This document shows, one piece after another, positions 32,601 to 45,546 of a DNA stretch of 64,000 nt. Both the position numbers and the translations under genes were made by a program. Source of the DNA: Takakia lepidozioides (Eukaryota; Streptophyta; Takakiopsida; Takakiales; Takakiaceae). Numbering within the stretch: the stretch's first letter is position 1; each line of letters opens with the position of its first letter. The notes below the pieces were generated by a model. It saw nothing but the letters and a program-made list of their open reading frames with translations, made no database searches and was not told the origin of the DNA. Location of the stretch: the NCBI GenBank assembly GCA_030704615.1, contig CM060731.1:9178001-9242000 (forward strand), given 5' to 3'.

Positions 32601-35600
32601 AGCAGCTGGACACACAAGCACATCAGTTCAAGATGGAGATATCTCCTATAGCAGAGAGCCTACGCGACTATGTGACGAGGTACTTTCTGCTCTACAAAAC
32701 CAACCTATTCTTTCGGGAGATAGCAGATGCTCGCCGGAGCCACGAGTTCACCGACCAGCCGAACGCGGACAAAGCAGCAATGCGCCTTCTGTACAGGTAC
32801 ATACGCGCTGCTTTTCTTTCAAGTCCTTGCATTTCAGGATGTTAGAGGCCTCATGGTGTTAGGGAAAATGGCGCCGAATTTCCAGTCAGGGCTCCGAAAA
32901 TGGCTAAGTCCCTAGACTGGCTGGCCCCAAACTGGAAATTCGGCGCCATTTTCCAGTTCTAGGCCCTATTGCCGTTCTGGGACTTGGCCATTTTCGGGCT
33001 AAATCCCTAGACTGGCTGGCCCGGAACTGGAAATTCGGCGCCATTTTCCAGTTCCAGGCCCTATTGCCGTCTAGGGACTTAGCCATTTTCGGGCTAAGTC
33101 CCTAGACTGGCTGGCCCTGAACTGGAAATTCGGCGCCATTTTCCAGTTCCAGGCCCTATTGCCGTTCAGGGACTTAGCCATTTTCGGGCTAAGTCCCTAG
33201 GGTGGCTGGCCCGAAACTGGAAATTCGGCTTTTTCCAGTTCTAGGCCCTATTGCCGTTCAGGGACTTAGCCATTTTCGGGCTAAGTCCCTAGACTGGCTG
33301 CCCCGAACTGGAAATTCGGCGCCATTTTCCAGTTCTAGGCCCTATTGCCGTTCAGGGTAGCCATTTTCGGGCTAAGTCCCTAGGGTGGCTGGCCCTGAAC
33401 TGGAAATTCGGCGCCATTTTCCAGTTCTAGGCCCTATTGCGGTTCTGGGTCTTAGCCATCTTCGGGCCAAACCGGGAAAAATGGCGCTGAATTTCCAGTT
33501 CAGGGCTCCCAAGATGGCTAAGTCCCTAGGGTGGCAGTCACCGAAAATCGAAATTCGGCGCCATTTTTCCATTTCTAGGCCCACTCACATCCGCCCCAAC
33601 CTGGGAAAATGGTGCCGAATTGCATTTCAGGGACCTCATTGTGTTTTTCATGAATGCAGGTACTGCAAGTTCTCCCTTTTGGAGAAAGGTCATCTGTCTT
33701 TCGAGCCACCATTCTTCCTGGCATGGAGGAACCCTAGGGTTGACTCCATGTACATTGACGATATTGTGAAGGAGTGGCATCTGGAACATTTGCGTGATTG
33801 CCCTTGGTATGTGGACCTTCCGCCCGGCTCGCTCGACCCATCCGAGTTTCAATTGAAGCTGGATGCTGAATTCCGACGAAACCGGGCTCCGCTGCCTCCG
33901 TTGGGTGCAAAAGAGGCAAAAGCGCTTGCGAACTCCAGGAAAGCGGCAGAGCTTGCTCAGGCTGGAATTCAGGAGAATTTGCCAGAGAAGAGTAAAGGCC
34001 AAAGGAAAAGGACAAGGAAACAGGTGAGTGCAGTAACACCCAAAAAGAAGAAAACCATCGGGGCATCGGAGGAGGCGCAGGAGGGGACCCAAGAGAGTGA
34101 CTCCGACGACGACTTTGTTCAAGGTCCTGCGACTGCTGTTGCTCCTACCCAGTCACCGGTCGTCCGGGTTCCCAAGTCAGTTCGGAGTGGGACTGGTTCT
34201 GCCAAGAAGTTGGCATTTGAGGGCGAGCCTACACGGCGGTATTCGGCGGTGACGTTTACGCACAGGCCAAAGCTAGAACCTCCAACCATCATCCAATGCG
34301 TCAATGAGAGCTTCCTTGACGCTCTCGCTGCCAGGGCGAAGAAGGTGGCACACAGCAAGTCTCTGGCGGAGCAGAAGGGGAAAGCCAAAAGAGGGGCTGG
34401 CGGTACAGAGCCTAAAGACACCCCTGGTTTTGAAGCCATGATGGAATTCTTCACGGCTGTGAGCACGGATTGCAAGAGCACTCGGGGGGGGGGGGTTGAG
34501 GTGGAGAGCTTGCGACATGATTCTCCTCGACATTCCAGATGGGGAGCTGCTGGAGGGCCTGGATGGTGTGCCCACCTGGAACAGGTTTACTGAGGACTAC
34601 TGGAAAGCCGGGTTTGGGCTGGCGGGGATGCTTCTGGATGGTGGATGTGTGGTTGTCCTTGCCACGAGAGGGAAGACCACAGAGAATGCGGTGGCAAGGT
34701 GGACACCGAAAAGTGTCACCCCGGTCCTCCTCAGAAAATGGTTCTGCATCAGTACACAGGGGTGCGAACAGAGGGCCAAAGTGTAAGTTATCAATCTATT
34801 GCATTCACTTCATATTGTGGTGTATGTTAAGTAGACCCTGGAGTTGATCCCTTCTTTGTTGGATGTGGAGACATTGGTGTTTGAGGCATATTGCTTTGTG
34901 AAGAGAGGGTCTACGTTCAAATTCCGCAACGACGGTCGTCTTGTTGATGCCGCTGTGGACCATGTCCTCTACAACTATGTGCCCTACTCCAGTATGTCGA
35001 AGGACACAAAGACTGGCAAATTGTGGCGGTACAGCAGGACCCGGAGCCCTGCTTTCATCCAAACCCTCATGGAGACGTGCTCGGATATCCAAGGGCGGAT
35101 TCTGGACCTCACATGCGGCACGGGTAAGCCTTCACGTGCTCAGTTTGTCCCCTGGCCCGATTGCAATTGCATGCCGCAAGCTATTAACCGCCCGCTTTGT
35201 TCCTCAGGTGCTTCAATGTGGCAGGGACGTTGTCCGACAGGCATGTGTTCGCTTCGAGCCAGATACTGCCCTCCACAACTCGGAACTTGCAGCGGCTGAA
35301 CGTCTGCCGAAAGAGGAAGAGGCATCCTCGGAGGATGAGGAAAAATCCGAGAAGGAGTAGGGGGAGGAAGTTGGGATCGAGGCCGAAGAGCCCCCGGTTT
35401 ACGAGTGAGTGGTCGCATTGTAAGTTGCTTCCAGATTTCGTGAGGCACCTCCCTCCGCTCTCTTATTTCATTGAAAACCCTTTCTGGTTGTGCTGGTATT
35501 GACATTCTTGAAGTGGATTTGTTCTTACTGTAGGATGCCAAGTACTGCCGGAGGGACGTCTACACCGGAGTTCATGGGCAGGAGGAACGTGCCTTTTTTT

Positions 35601-35984
35601 GCCAGGGGGGATTTCATGCCTAGTCCAGAAAGGGAGTACATCCTTCCTACTTATGCTGCCCGGCTTGCTTCGGTGTCCATTAGGAGGTGTTCTGAACCTA
35701 GTCGTGTACAGCAGATTTTAGACGAGGCAAGCCTCAAGAAAATAAAGATGAGGGAGGAGGCAGCAGCTATTAGAGCCCGTCGGGCTCGTAGATTTGTCTT
35801 GGATTCTGCTGAGGAAAGTGGGGGAGAAGACGCAGAAGATTCCCAGGAGGTGAGGTGGACAGTCCCCCAAGGAGAGGACGGGATTTTTGAGAGGCATAGT
35901 GGAACTGATGCATCACAGAGCTCGGAGGATGAGGGGGATGAGGAAGAAGGTGGGGCAAGTTCCTCGGAGGGTGTAGGAGAGTAG
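29621..35984 (+). pseudogene. ParB-like plus amino-methyltransferase gene, copy B, with frame breaks
   Basis: Same gene as 7477-13112 but far diverged. Recognisable pieces: a charged region (30219-30790); the ParB-like segment at 31083-31510 in two frames (LRIPLCRLVSLQVVRP; FYVWDGNHRLLAWM); RVTENAFIATNLSHMLFRV at about 31685; RWLQIWNGSQSTRD at about 32370; exon 32582-32796; an exon from 33660 (YCKFSLLEKGH, WYVDLPPG). Then come motif IV at about 34508 (CDMILLDIPDGELLEG), RSPAFIQTLMETC and LDLTCGTG at about 35040-35120, a frame break, QCGRDVVRQACVRFEPD, and an acidic tail ending at 35984. Motif IV is DIPD as in copy A, while motif I is closer to the canonical form. At least four frame breaks make a full product unlikely. 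The gene runs divergently from transposase copy B, as in copy A. Confidence 0.83.
32862..33640. repeat. about 95-bp palindrome array in a copy B methyltransferase intron
   Basis: GGAAATTCGGC recurs at 32934, 33029, 33124, 33219, 33310 and 33402, with degenerate units beyond. Each unit has two inverted repeats: AACTGGAAATTC-GGCGCC-ATTTTCCAGTT, and GGGACTTAGCC / GGGCTAAGTCCC around ATTTTC. The array lies in the intron 32797-33659. Donor TACAG|GT and acceptor CAG|GTAC match the intron 9680-10624 of copy A in position and phase. Confidence 0.92.
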
Positions 35985-36634
35985 TGCCCATTCCGGCTAT
36001 GACAGTTAGAACACACTTGTATAGACGTGGCTTGCCACAAAATTTGCAATAAAATGTTGCATTTCAAGTCCACTGGTGCCACATTCCAACTTCACATGAC
36101 CCTATTTCCGTGCCTCCTAACCCTATTTCCGTGGACTCACAATGGTCTGCTCATGCTTTTTTTTTTCCTCTCATGCTTCTGCCGCTCATGAAATAGCAGC
36201 CCCCTAACTGCCTACATATTTGGCCTCTTATAAACATCACAATCTTAATTCTACTTCTCTTATTGTCACCACTGCTGTCAACCCTGCTACTGATTGTGGA
36301 GGTGCCATTTGGTTTCATGACTCCCCCCCCCACCACTGAGCTTCCAAAGTCGGGTGAAGTAGCCCTAATTACTAAGGATATCTGGCTGTCATGTTCCCTG
36401 CTATTCTGGATGCCAACCCTCACCAATTCCAACTTTGCCGCTGAGGTTGTCCCCAGCATCACAGATGTGACAATTTCCAGAATGTTGTTCAGTATCCTTT
36501 ATTTTTGAAGAATACATGGAAACAGCTTCTGAGCCTCAAACCTTCATAAATGTGGGACCAAATGGAAAACGGCCCAGAACTACCTCACATTTGGGAACTA
36601 AAAACAGACACTACTCTTCCAACACAACCGTATA
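35985..36634. other. no gene; right flank of copy B
   Basis: AATAAAATG at about 36048 could be a polyadenylation signal for methyltransferase copy B. I cannot place the right end of copy B: no GGCGTGAGC-type terminal words are visible. The rest up to the GPDH stop codon shows nothing recognisable. Confidence 0.4.
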
Positions 36635-39600
36635 TTACACAATTACTGGAGCAGTTTGACCACCGTCAAAGATCCTGCCTGAGTTTGGACCCCGCAAGAG
36701 TTGAGGCAAGTAGGCTTGCTCAATCTCAATACGATGGCGTGGGTCGTACATGTTCTCGTCCCTCAACGCCTGCAAAATGGCCACTGGAGGAGAATTCCTG
36801 GAGGAGTTCCAAGCAGGTGGGGTAATACTGTCAGCATGGCACATAGTCACCCAATTTCCAGTGGCTCCATGTTGTATACTTGACATCAAGTGTATTTCTC
36901 AAGAAGATCATACCTAGTTGAGACAACTGATGCAAGGTAAATGAGACAGTCAAGGAATATGCCATGGAAAAGTATGACAGCTGGGTCACCAGTGCAGGCT
37001 AAACCATGGGTGGCGGTTTTCTTCAGAACGCTGGTTTGCTAAAATGATGAATTTTGCTCACTACTGATTGACAGAATGATTGACAGAGCAGAAGAAAAAC
37101 AAAGACAGCTTCAAACGATACCTTTGAATCAAGATCTTGTACAAAGTCTGCAAGATGGGGCAAAGCTCCACAGGTGTTACTGGCTTATTCAACTGAGGAT
37201 GCATCACACTTAGGCTTGGTTGCCGGAGCAATTCATGAAAAGCTTCCACTGCTGAAACTCCCTGCAACCAACAGGTGGTCACCAAACTCAGATGTACACA
37301 AATCAACCGTTGATGTGGGAATGTAGGTGGCAAGCACACATATCAGCATCGGAGGCTGGGCCATCCTGTACTAAGAGCCTAGTACAAGGTTTAAAATGTT
37401 ATGTATGTGCTGGAGCTTCAAAGAGTTTCCGAATCTTGGACTGTCAGGCTAGCAGTGTGAGATTGATCTCCTGAATCTCTAGGAATTTGCAGAATGGGTG
37501 GCAGTTCTACTCGGGCCCCAGTACCAAGGCCATTTGTACTCACAATTCAGCCCAAATTCTCAACTCCCCTGTGCTTCAAGGAGCCTTGACAGACAATGAA
37601 GCGCCTTCGTTGTACACCAGAATTGCAATTGGGCTAAGACACGAACCTGAATCATACCCTTGCCACTGATACTGTCACCCATGTCAATGGTAAGCTCCCC
37701 GCTGGCCAGCTTCTGTCCATACCATGCATTGCGCCCTTTCAGAAGGGTGACATATGTGTCAGCCAGCAGTGGGCCTGCTAATCCTTCAGGCTGGTCCGAC
37801 ACCAAATGCGTGATGTAAATCATCTCTGATGTGCAGTGTGCAAAATACACAGACTTGCTTGTAGCACTCTCATTTGTCAAAGCCCCTACCATCCCTGTGT
37901 GAGTTACAATGTCAGTGGTGGTTATTGATTGACCTACCTAGATGTCTAGTAACAAACAAAGATAGCCTTGACCCATGGACGTTTAACCATCACCCCAAGA
38001 GCTTACCACAACATTCTTCTGCTTGGATGATTCAACCAGAACTACAGCTGAAGATTTTCCAGCACAAATATGGAAAATCAATTTGCCATCGTCGCGTTTG
38101 GAGTGTCCCCCTTAGCTTTATTGGAACAGCCCTATCAACGGGGCCAACATACATTGAAAGAGTTTGAACTGCTATTTAGAAACCAATGAGCAAAGTATGG
38201 GAGTGTTTAAATGCACAATCTTGACATGATCTGCTCTGCACTGGAATCTGTCATAAAGTTCAATAAGACATCATGTGATTGTTCGATACTGTTTTGATTG
38301 CACACCAAATTAGCAGTAAGGAAACATGGAACATTATCAGAAGCCAACAGATTGCTCTTGACTTGATCCCCTTCTCCAGCTGCCAGAGTGGTCCATCTCC
38401 TCCATGAATCCAGGAATTCGAGGGCGCACGTTGCTATATATTTAGTGTGTGAACTCTACAAAATGCACAAAGTCAGCTTGTTGAAATATAGGAGGCTTGC
38501 CTGCACCGATTGCATAGACGTTCTTGAGGCCCCCCATAATCTCATGTGTGGTGAGGTCGCTGTTGTCCCAAACACTAAAATGTGGTTGCCGCAAGAAATT
38601 TGCCAATGGCTTTCTCCACTTTTCCGCACCACAGATGCGAGCATTGGCATACTCCTTGTTGTACACCTCTGCTGCAATGTTTGGGCCTCCTAGAAACAGG
38701 ACATTCTCCGATGGAATACCGGCTGACCCACAGACCAACCAAGCAGCAACTCTTGCATTAGTAATCAACCCTAGGTTGATAAGTGGAGCATGCACTGATC
38801 ATGTGACTACCAGCGGTATCAACCAATGCTAAACATTTTTACCAAATAATATGTCATTTCTTCGCAATTGTACTTACTCAATAAAGCAGACCTACTGTGG
38901 ACATGGGTACTCTGATATTCTTGCTGGGGGCACAGCTTTTCAGTCGGGTGCGGGCCAACATTTACTATGGAAACAACCCTCAAATCCACTGAACCACTCT
39001 AAAGTCTCACTACCATGGCAGAAATAAAGGCATAGCTAGTAGGTACACTACTGCAGCAATGAGAAAATAACGATAGTTACACACTTCATTTTCCAATAAT
39101 TATCTGCACTATACTTTCAACCAGAGCCTCTGTTCCTCCTACTAGATGCGATCAGCTGTCAAAGGAGACAATGTTCTGGAAGGAAGATTCTTGTCCTCCC
39201 ACCTCTGTGCCTCTTTGGTTTACTTCACAAAAATTATATTTCCTTTCGGAGCCCTGACATATCATAGATCCACTGTTCAGACAGGTGATTTCCAGCAGTA
39301 ACTTGTGGGGTCTTTATTGTAGGACGGATGATCATAGGATTCCGAATGCCTATAACCAGCGAAGCCCCCCAACTTTTGGCAATATTTGGTGCAAATTTAA
39401 AAGCCTGTGCCTGCCTAGGCGTGCATATGAGCTAGCATTCCGTCATAGAGTCCAACACACAGATTAAATTTAACCACAGCAGCAGCTCATGCTCCAGCTG
39501 GAATCAAAGCAAGTAGATGGTACTGACTGGTATCCAGAATCATTTGTGTAGGCGTGATGATGTGAGGCACCGGCTGAAGCGCAGCCTCCACACCCTTGGC

Positions 39601-40462
39601 CAAGGAGATGATGATGGGCATAGTGCGGCGCTCCCGCCAGAAGCGACCGAGCTGTTGGAAAATAGCGCGTGTCTCAGTGGAAGGAAGGCTATTGACGACA
39701 ATGTCAGCATCCCACACAGCCTCCTGGAGGTTGGTGACCACTTTGAGAGGACACAGCGGGGTGTCGATCATATTCATGCAAAAGCCATCCCGCAGAATCT
39801 CGTCCGCATATAGGATGCGATCGCCCAGCCGCGCCTCCACATACTTGAGGTACGCACATTTGCGTATGAGCCGACGCAGCACGTCCTCACGTGCATTGAT
39901 GACTTCAAACAGCCGCTCCGAAGTCCATCGGTCCACCTCCTTCCCTGCTCGCCGCCATATCCGCACCTGCACGGCCCATCAAGCTTCCAAGTCCACAGAG
40001 TGAAACTCTAGCTCACAACAAACTAATGGGCACTACGTAATGCATGCCCGCACTCCAGTAGGAAAGGAAGACAGAGCGGGGATTAAACGGATCCTCGAGC
40101 CATTCATAACACCCACACAGAAATATGACGAGATACATTTGCGCAATGCCATCGCAATGTGACCTCCATTGTACATCTCATAAATTACAGTAGCAGATGG
40201 GCTTGACCTGAACAGAATCGCGCATGTGCCCATACGCATCTTGCAACATAGCTACGAATACACTGCCCCAAGCACCGGCCCCCACACCCACAATACGCAA
40301 AGCATCCCCATCCGCTTTTCCCAACAAGCTGCGAAGCTCTGCCACTCTCTCTTCTCCGAATCCGGAAATGAGTGCTGCCCTCTTGGCATCTGCATCAATC
40401 CCGTGACCATTGCTGCTCACTTCCTCCTTATCCCCAAGCTGCATTGCCGCACCTCTTTCCAT
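36635..40462 (-). CDS. GPDHC1: NAD-dependent glycerol-3-phosphate dehydrogenase, cytosolic type
   Basis: Six exons, all in phase: 40462-40208, 39966-39528, 38722-38501, 37894-37647, 37261-37122, 36797-36635. The protein is about 488 residues if the ATG at 40462 is used, 482 from the ATG at 40444; the Arabidopsis enzyme is slightly shorter. It interconverts dihydroxyacetone phosphate and glycerol-3-phosphate with NADH, supplying glycerolipid synthesis and the redox shuttle. The N-terminal Rossmann motif reads [14 protein letters not shown]- and substrate-binding blocks follow: [70 protein letters not shown] and [13 protein letters not shown]. The C-terminal [19 protein letters not shown] is typical of plant enzymes. 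Intron 3 starts with GC, not GT. No frame breaks; the gene looks functional. Confidence 0.95.
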
Positions 40463-42734
40463 TCCTCTCCACACCACTCCTACAGCAATAATATGTCGCC
40501 ACCATATAATACTCCCTCCCTCGTACACTGTACACGCATACGCCAACGGATACACAAGAGTTATGTCTTCCACAACAGATGTCGACGCACTGCAGGCTCC
40601 CTCTCTACTCTCTACTTTCTAGTTTCTACCCTGCTGCTCTGCGAGATTCTGTCATCAGTCTTCACCTCCACCCTTCCTCTCTCGCTCTCACGTGAATGTT
40701 ACCTCCCAACACTCGGGCTGGCAGAATCCTGGGCCTCTACTTACGTTCCCAGTCCCCCTCCGCCAGGAGCCCGTGATAGAATCCGCTCGTGCGTACTGGG
40801 TCATGGCGTCGTCATCCCTCCCACTTTGCCGGGCGCTTCTTATTATTACTCGGGATTGCAATCACAGATCGCGCACAGCAGACTGTGTTCTTGCGTGGTG
40901 GGTTGGAACTTGGTGGGCTAATAAGCTATCATCATGGGATCCACACAGAGAATATGAAGCAATTCGTCACTCTATAGTTGGATGATTTGAAGGTGGAAGC
41001 GATCATTGCGTAACTTACATATTGTCTCTTCCGCACTCGCAACTCTGCTGCAGAGAGATTGAGATTGAGCGGATTGGGCAGATAAGCCTGGCGGCCAGTG
41101 CAGGTGGGAGTAGGTAAGTGCAGCCCCAGTTCCTGTCGACAATCGCGGCGTTCTGCATGGCGGGTTGTTGCGATCCTTTATTATAGCCATCTCTTTCTTT
41201 AGATGATGAGTGGTCTCCTTGAATGATTCCCATGAAATGGATTGCTTGAAGTGGCAGCGTGGGATACTCCAGATGTCTGGGAGTTAGAAAAGCTGGAGAC
41301 TACTGTAGTGGCCCTCAGGTTGCACTGCCAGTTTGGAACATTGAGACAGCAAATATGTTGTTCGAGAGAGTCACGTTGTGCCCATCAATCACAGCCCATG
41401 AAATTGCGGTCTAGTGTGTCCCCTTAGTGTTCCCACTATAATTATTTCTTCTAAAACCCATCTGTGAGGCTGTAAAGGGGATGTGTAGCAGGGAGAGCAT
41501 ACGTTGTGCTCAGCACCAAGGGATGTCATCACTCTCCTCTGCTGGATACTTCGGGCTTCCAATTTCTGCAGGCCAATTCAGTTTTGTGGATCACAAGTAT
41601 TGTTTTACATTGAAGATTAAAGAGGACTTTTGACCTGTTTTTAGACATTTTCTAATTTAGCAGACACCAGATAGCTCAATGATCTTGACTCCCTAGTGCT
41701 GACGCTACAACCTCGGAGCTATGCTGGCGAATACTGCGGGATGCTTATAAGACTGAAGATGAAAAGAGGTGAGTGCCAATCAGATTGCCAGATTACCGAG
41801 GAACCTTGTCAGTTCCCATGAGACAGATCTTCATAGGGTAAGCAAGGAGGAGGGCAGTTAGGTGCAGGGATGGCAGTGAAGTAGTTGAAAAGGTAACACA
41901 CTCCAGGTTAGTGCATGATGGAACTTGCGTTGTGATGTGGTTGTGTAATACTGATGTGGTTTGACACAATCCAGAAGGTGAATCTGATGTTACAGAGAAT
42001 GACCCCTAACAATGGCTCTATGGAATTGGGGGCCTTATGGTACTTGTACACCTGAAAATAAGGTGTCCAAGTTGTGACTGTTTCTTTATCTTGAGTACCA
42101 AAAGATACCCAGAAATTCCACAACCAAGAGAAACAGCAAAACAAATTTCACAAATAAAATTGCCTTAGGAATTATAGATATGTTATATCTTCCAGGAGAA
42201 GATCCAGGAGGCAATATTTGTACATAGCACAATAACTGAGCTCTGAGCCAACTGCAGTTGCAAACTCAGAGCCCTAATGCCACACCAATCTATAACCTCA
42301 TGAGCAGGACAAGTACCTCCCTTCATGTCCTGAAATTGACATGAAGGAAGGTTCCAGAACCAAGAACCATTCAACCGGGAACAAATGCACACATTTGTAC
42401 ACCAGAAATCAGATAGATGCAGACAAACCTTTGAAGAGAGAGACACCTCCAAGGCAGAATCACTTTGTCTCGGAGCAACACAGCCCCTCTGGGGTTGTCC
42501 CCACAGGATTACCAGCCGTGACTGATGCCCAAGCTTCTACTGTCACCCATGGCATCAAAGTTGACGTTCAAAGAATCGCCAAATCAGTAGTCGATGTCAC
42601 TATAGGAATCCACAACTTCATCCTGGAAGGGATTGAGGAAACAGAGACGTGAATCGTTGAGTAGTGAGTTCAACCGACCAACGAGGAGTGAATTCTGGTG
42701 GTTGTGGACTGAAAATTTTCGCACGTCACACACA
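40463..42734. other. intergenic, no gene recognised
   Basis: Contains the 5' leader and presumed promoter of GPDH (minus strand, just above 40462). Frames open on the plus strand at 40226-40921 are the reverse of GPDH exon 1 and its leader. I see no other gene, repeat or RNA feature. Confidence 0.45.
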
Positions 42735-45546
42735 CTAACTAGGATTCGTTTTTGGTGTTCCATGCTCTAAGTCAGAGAAACACGGTTGATGGTACGCATC
42801 AAACCGCATGGCACGGGAGACATCCTCGTCTCCAACAAATGCCTCGGGCTCAAATTGGCGAGCTGATCCATCATTATAAGGAAGCCTGCTTGTCCGGCTG
42901 ATGGTTCCCTCTTCATGCTCAACAACAGGGTGCACTCTGGGATAAGGACCAGGAAGTGCCAACAAGAGTACAGTACCAGCAATGAGGGAGATGCCTAGAC
43001 CCACCAATGTCAGCTTCAGTCTCATAAGGGCTGGCTTGACCTGCAGCAAAAATTTCAACAAACCAAGACCACTTTCAACAAAATTGGTATAGCTTCTGAA
43101 CCTAAACAATTTTAGACACATGTGTTACTGCTTTGTATACGCAAATGCTTCAGCACTGCTAAGCTGACTCACTTAAACTCATCACCATTAGCCAGCAAAG
43201 ACTGTACTTTGCTGATTGTATGCATGAAAATTGGTAGTGAAACTAGTGACTTGAAAATTAACATTAACAGCTAAACTTAAAAGTGTGCGACCGAAGTGGC
43301 CAGGATGCAAAGATGAACTCATTTGGAGAAATTTCACCTTATATGAGCCAAGCAAGCGGTCTCGTGCCAAAACCTCTGGAGGCTTCACCCAGACCTGCAT
43401 GCGCAATGCACAATATCCACTTCTGTAGGTACTTCACAAGCCTCAACACAATGGACTATGAGTAAATGCACAAATACTATGTAACAAATGTAAACCCTGA
43501 ACACTTCCAAGTTTCCACTCTAACATTGGTCTATGGCTACAAACCAACAATGTGTACTTCTATTCCTGGAAGGACCTCAGAGTTCTTCCTTTACCAGAGG
43601 TGGTGACACATCAGTTAGTTGTGCATGACATCTCCTTATTATCACAGCCAAATGGTTCCACTCAATGTGCATCATAACTTTCAGTCTTTTCTCATGATGT
43701 CAATTCCTCCTTCTACTTTCACCTATCTAAAGACCGCCAATCCCTGACAGAGGTGTTCCATTAAGAGGAACAGAGGTGCTTTGTGGTATATCTACATGAG
43801 GCTGGCTAGTAGAGGATCCCTCAGAGTCCACTGTAGTTTTCTGATTGTGGTGGCTGGTTTGAAAGCCCCAACTTTTCTTTTTTGTTCTAGTTTTCTAATT
43901 TAATTCGTCCCTGAGCTCTTTGAGCTTCCTGTGGATGTTATAAAGCTTCTCTCTTTCTTAAAATCCCACGTCCTCAGTCACTACACCCTGTGGAGGACTC
44001 AGTAAAAGAGAAACACACCTCGCCATCATACCACCCTGTCTCTTCATCTGCAACAAACAGCCAAGTCCCAGCCACAATTCAACATAACTCATGCAGAAGT
44101 TCATGGAGATCATGTAGGGTTCAATGCATCTGGCATTTGATCCGAGACTACTACAAGCACATGGCAAAGCAACCGATCACTAATGAAGATCTACCACAAT
44201 ACCTATGGCTATTGATATCAAAATCAGCTCACTATTGGATGGCTGTATTTTGATTGAAATTTTATGACAACTTTCAGCTTTGCAGGTAGATCAGCTGAAA
44301 AAGCAATCTGCCTGCCTGGGCCATAGAAAGCTAACCTTCAACAACAGCAGTCAAATGTCACAACACTGTAGCTATGAGCAGAAAGCTGAAAAACACCACA
44401 GAAAAACAACCTGCCCAACTACTGGCTCAAATCATCACACATTAGTTAGTTTAAAGCATATCATCACATATGTAGATATGATGCAAACCATACAAAATTA
44501 GAATGAACTATTCACTTAATTATCAGAGGCGCTTCTTCACAAGCGTCCATTCATTGAAGTCATGCTTCACTTTTTGAACCATGAACATGTGCTTTAAACC
44601 ACAACCATGTGCTGGAAACAACACAAGGAAAACTGGGAGGGAACTCCTTTGCATCTGCAGAAAGTTGTTCATGAATGAAATCAATGAAATCAGTGACAAC
44701 AGCGAATGTCAAAGCATCGATAGAATGTCTTCTGAGTGGGAATACTTACATTCGACGGTTGCACTGAAGAGGCGGTTGCCTACATAGGCCCAACCCAGGT
44801 ATAGGCGGAGAGCAGTCAGTGTGGCAGCCAAGATCCCCCCGCACAAAGCCCCTACGGTGTACTTCATTGCCTCTTGCTCAGGATTGAAGCTCATTGTCAG
44901 AACCCAGCCAGCAAGAACTGAAGACACTACACCAACAGCTGTCAGCCTTGAGCCATAAGCCCACAGCCCGTCAGTCGCCCATGGAAACAGCCACGACTCT
45001 ATCAAAAATTGGTACTCGTTTACTGGCTGTTGATCCCATGGCACTGGGCACTCAACAACCCTGCCTCCCTCTGCAAACAGTGGGTCATACCTGCGAAGAT
45101 CCATGAGATCATCAGAGTAGGACCATAATATGACATTCTAACGGTAGCCGGACATCAAAAGGTCGATGGCCCCACAGTTGGTCTGAACCTAGTGAAAGAG
45201 GGCTTTGAGAGCGCATGATTTTGCAACGGCTTCCGGACGCCAAGAATTACAAATACCTTGCAGCTCAACTGCAACAAACTTGGGCGAAAAATAGAATTTG
45301 CAAATACCTTGGACCCTTGTCGCCGGAGCTACCCCCCTTCTTAGCTCGGGCCTCGACACAAAACTTCCGCTTTTGCTGCTGCATGATCATAGTGGTTCGC
45401 AAACTTCCCACACATACAGGAAAATTGGGGGCCGAATTTGATAGGCATACCTGAAACTTGAGGGAAGGAGGAGTACTCAAAGAGGGACAAGGGTCCAGAG
45501 TACTAGTTGGAATAAGTTTTCGACTGAGGAGCTGTGCAGTAGCCAT
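42735..45546 (-). CDS. CGLD27: CGLD27-like plastid membrane protein (DUF1230/Ycf36 family)
   Basis: Five exons in phase: 45546-45308, 45090-44750, 44047-44019 (29 nt), 43394-43338, 43040-42735; about 323 residues. Exon 1 gives a Ser/Thr-rich, basic N-terminus (MATAQLLSRKLIPTS) suited to plastid import. The DUF1230 domain begins CPVPWDQQPVNEYQFLIES. It has hydrophobic segments in exon 2 (VGVVSSVLAGWVL; VGALCGGILAATLTAL), then LYLGWAYVGNRL, EETGWYDGE from the 29-nt exon, VWVKPPEVLARDRLLGSYK, and a last membrane segment (LVGLGISLIAGTVLLLAL). The family is conserved in green plants, diatoms and cyanobacteria (Ycf36). Its biochemical role is not established; the Arabidopsis gene is linked to iron and plastid responses. 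Intact. Confidence 0.93.

Noticed and set aside
40226-40921. Plus-strand frame of 231 codons at the GPDH 5' end
   Set aside because: It overlaps GPDH exon 1 on the opposite strand and then runs through the leader; no recognisable product.
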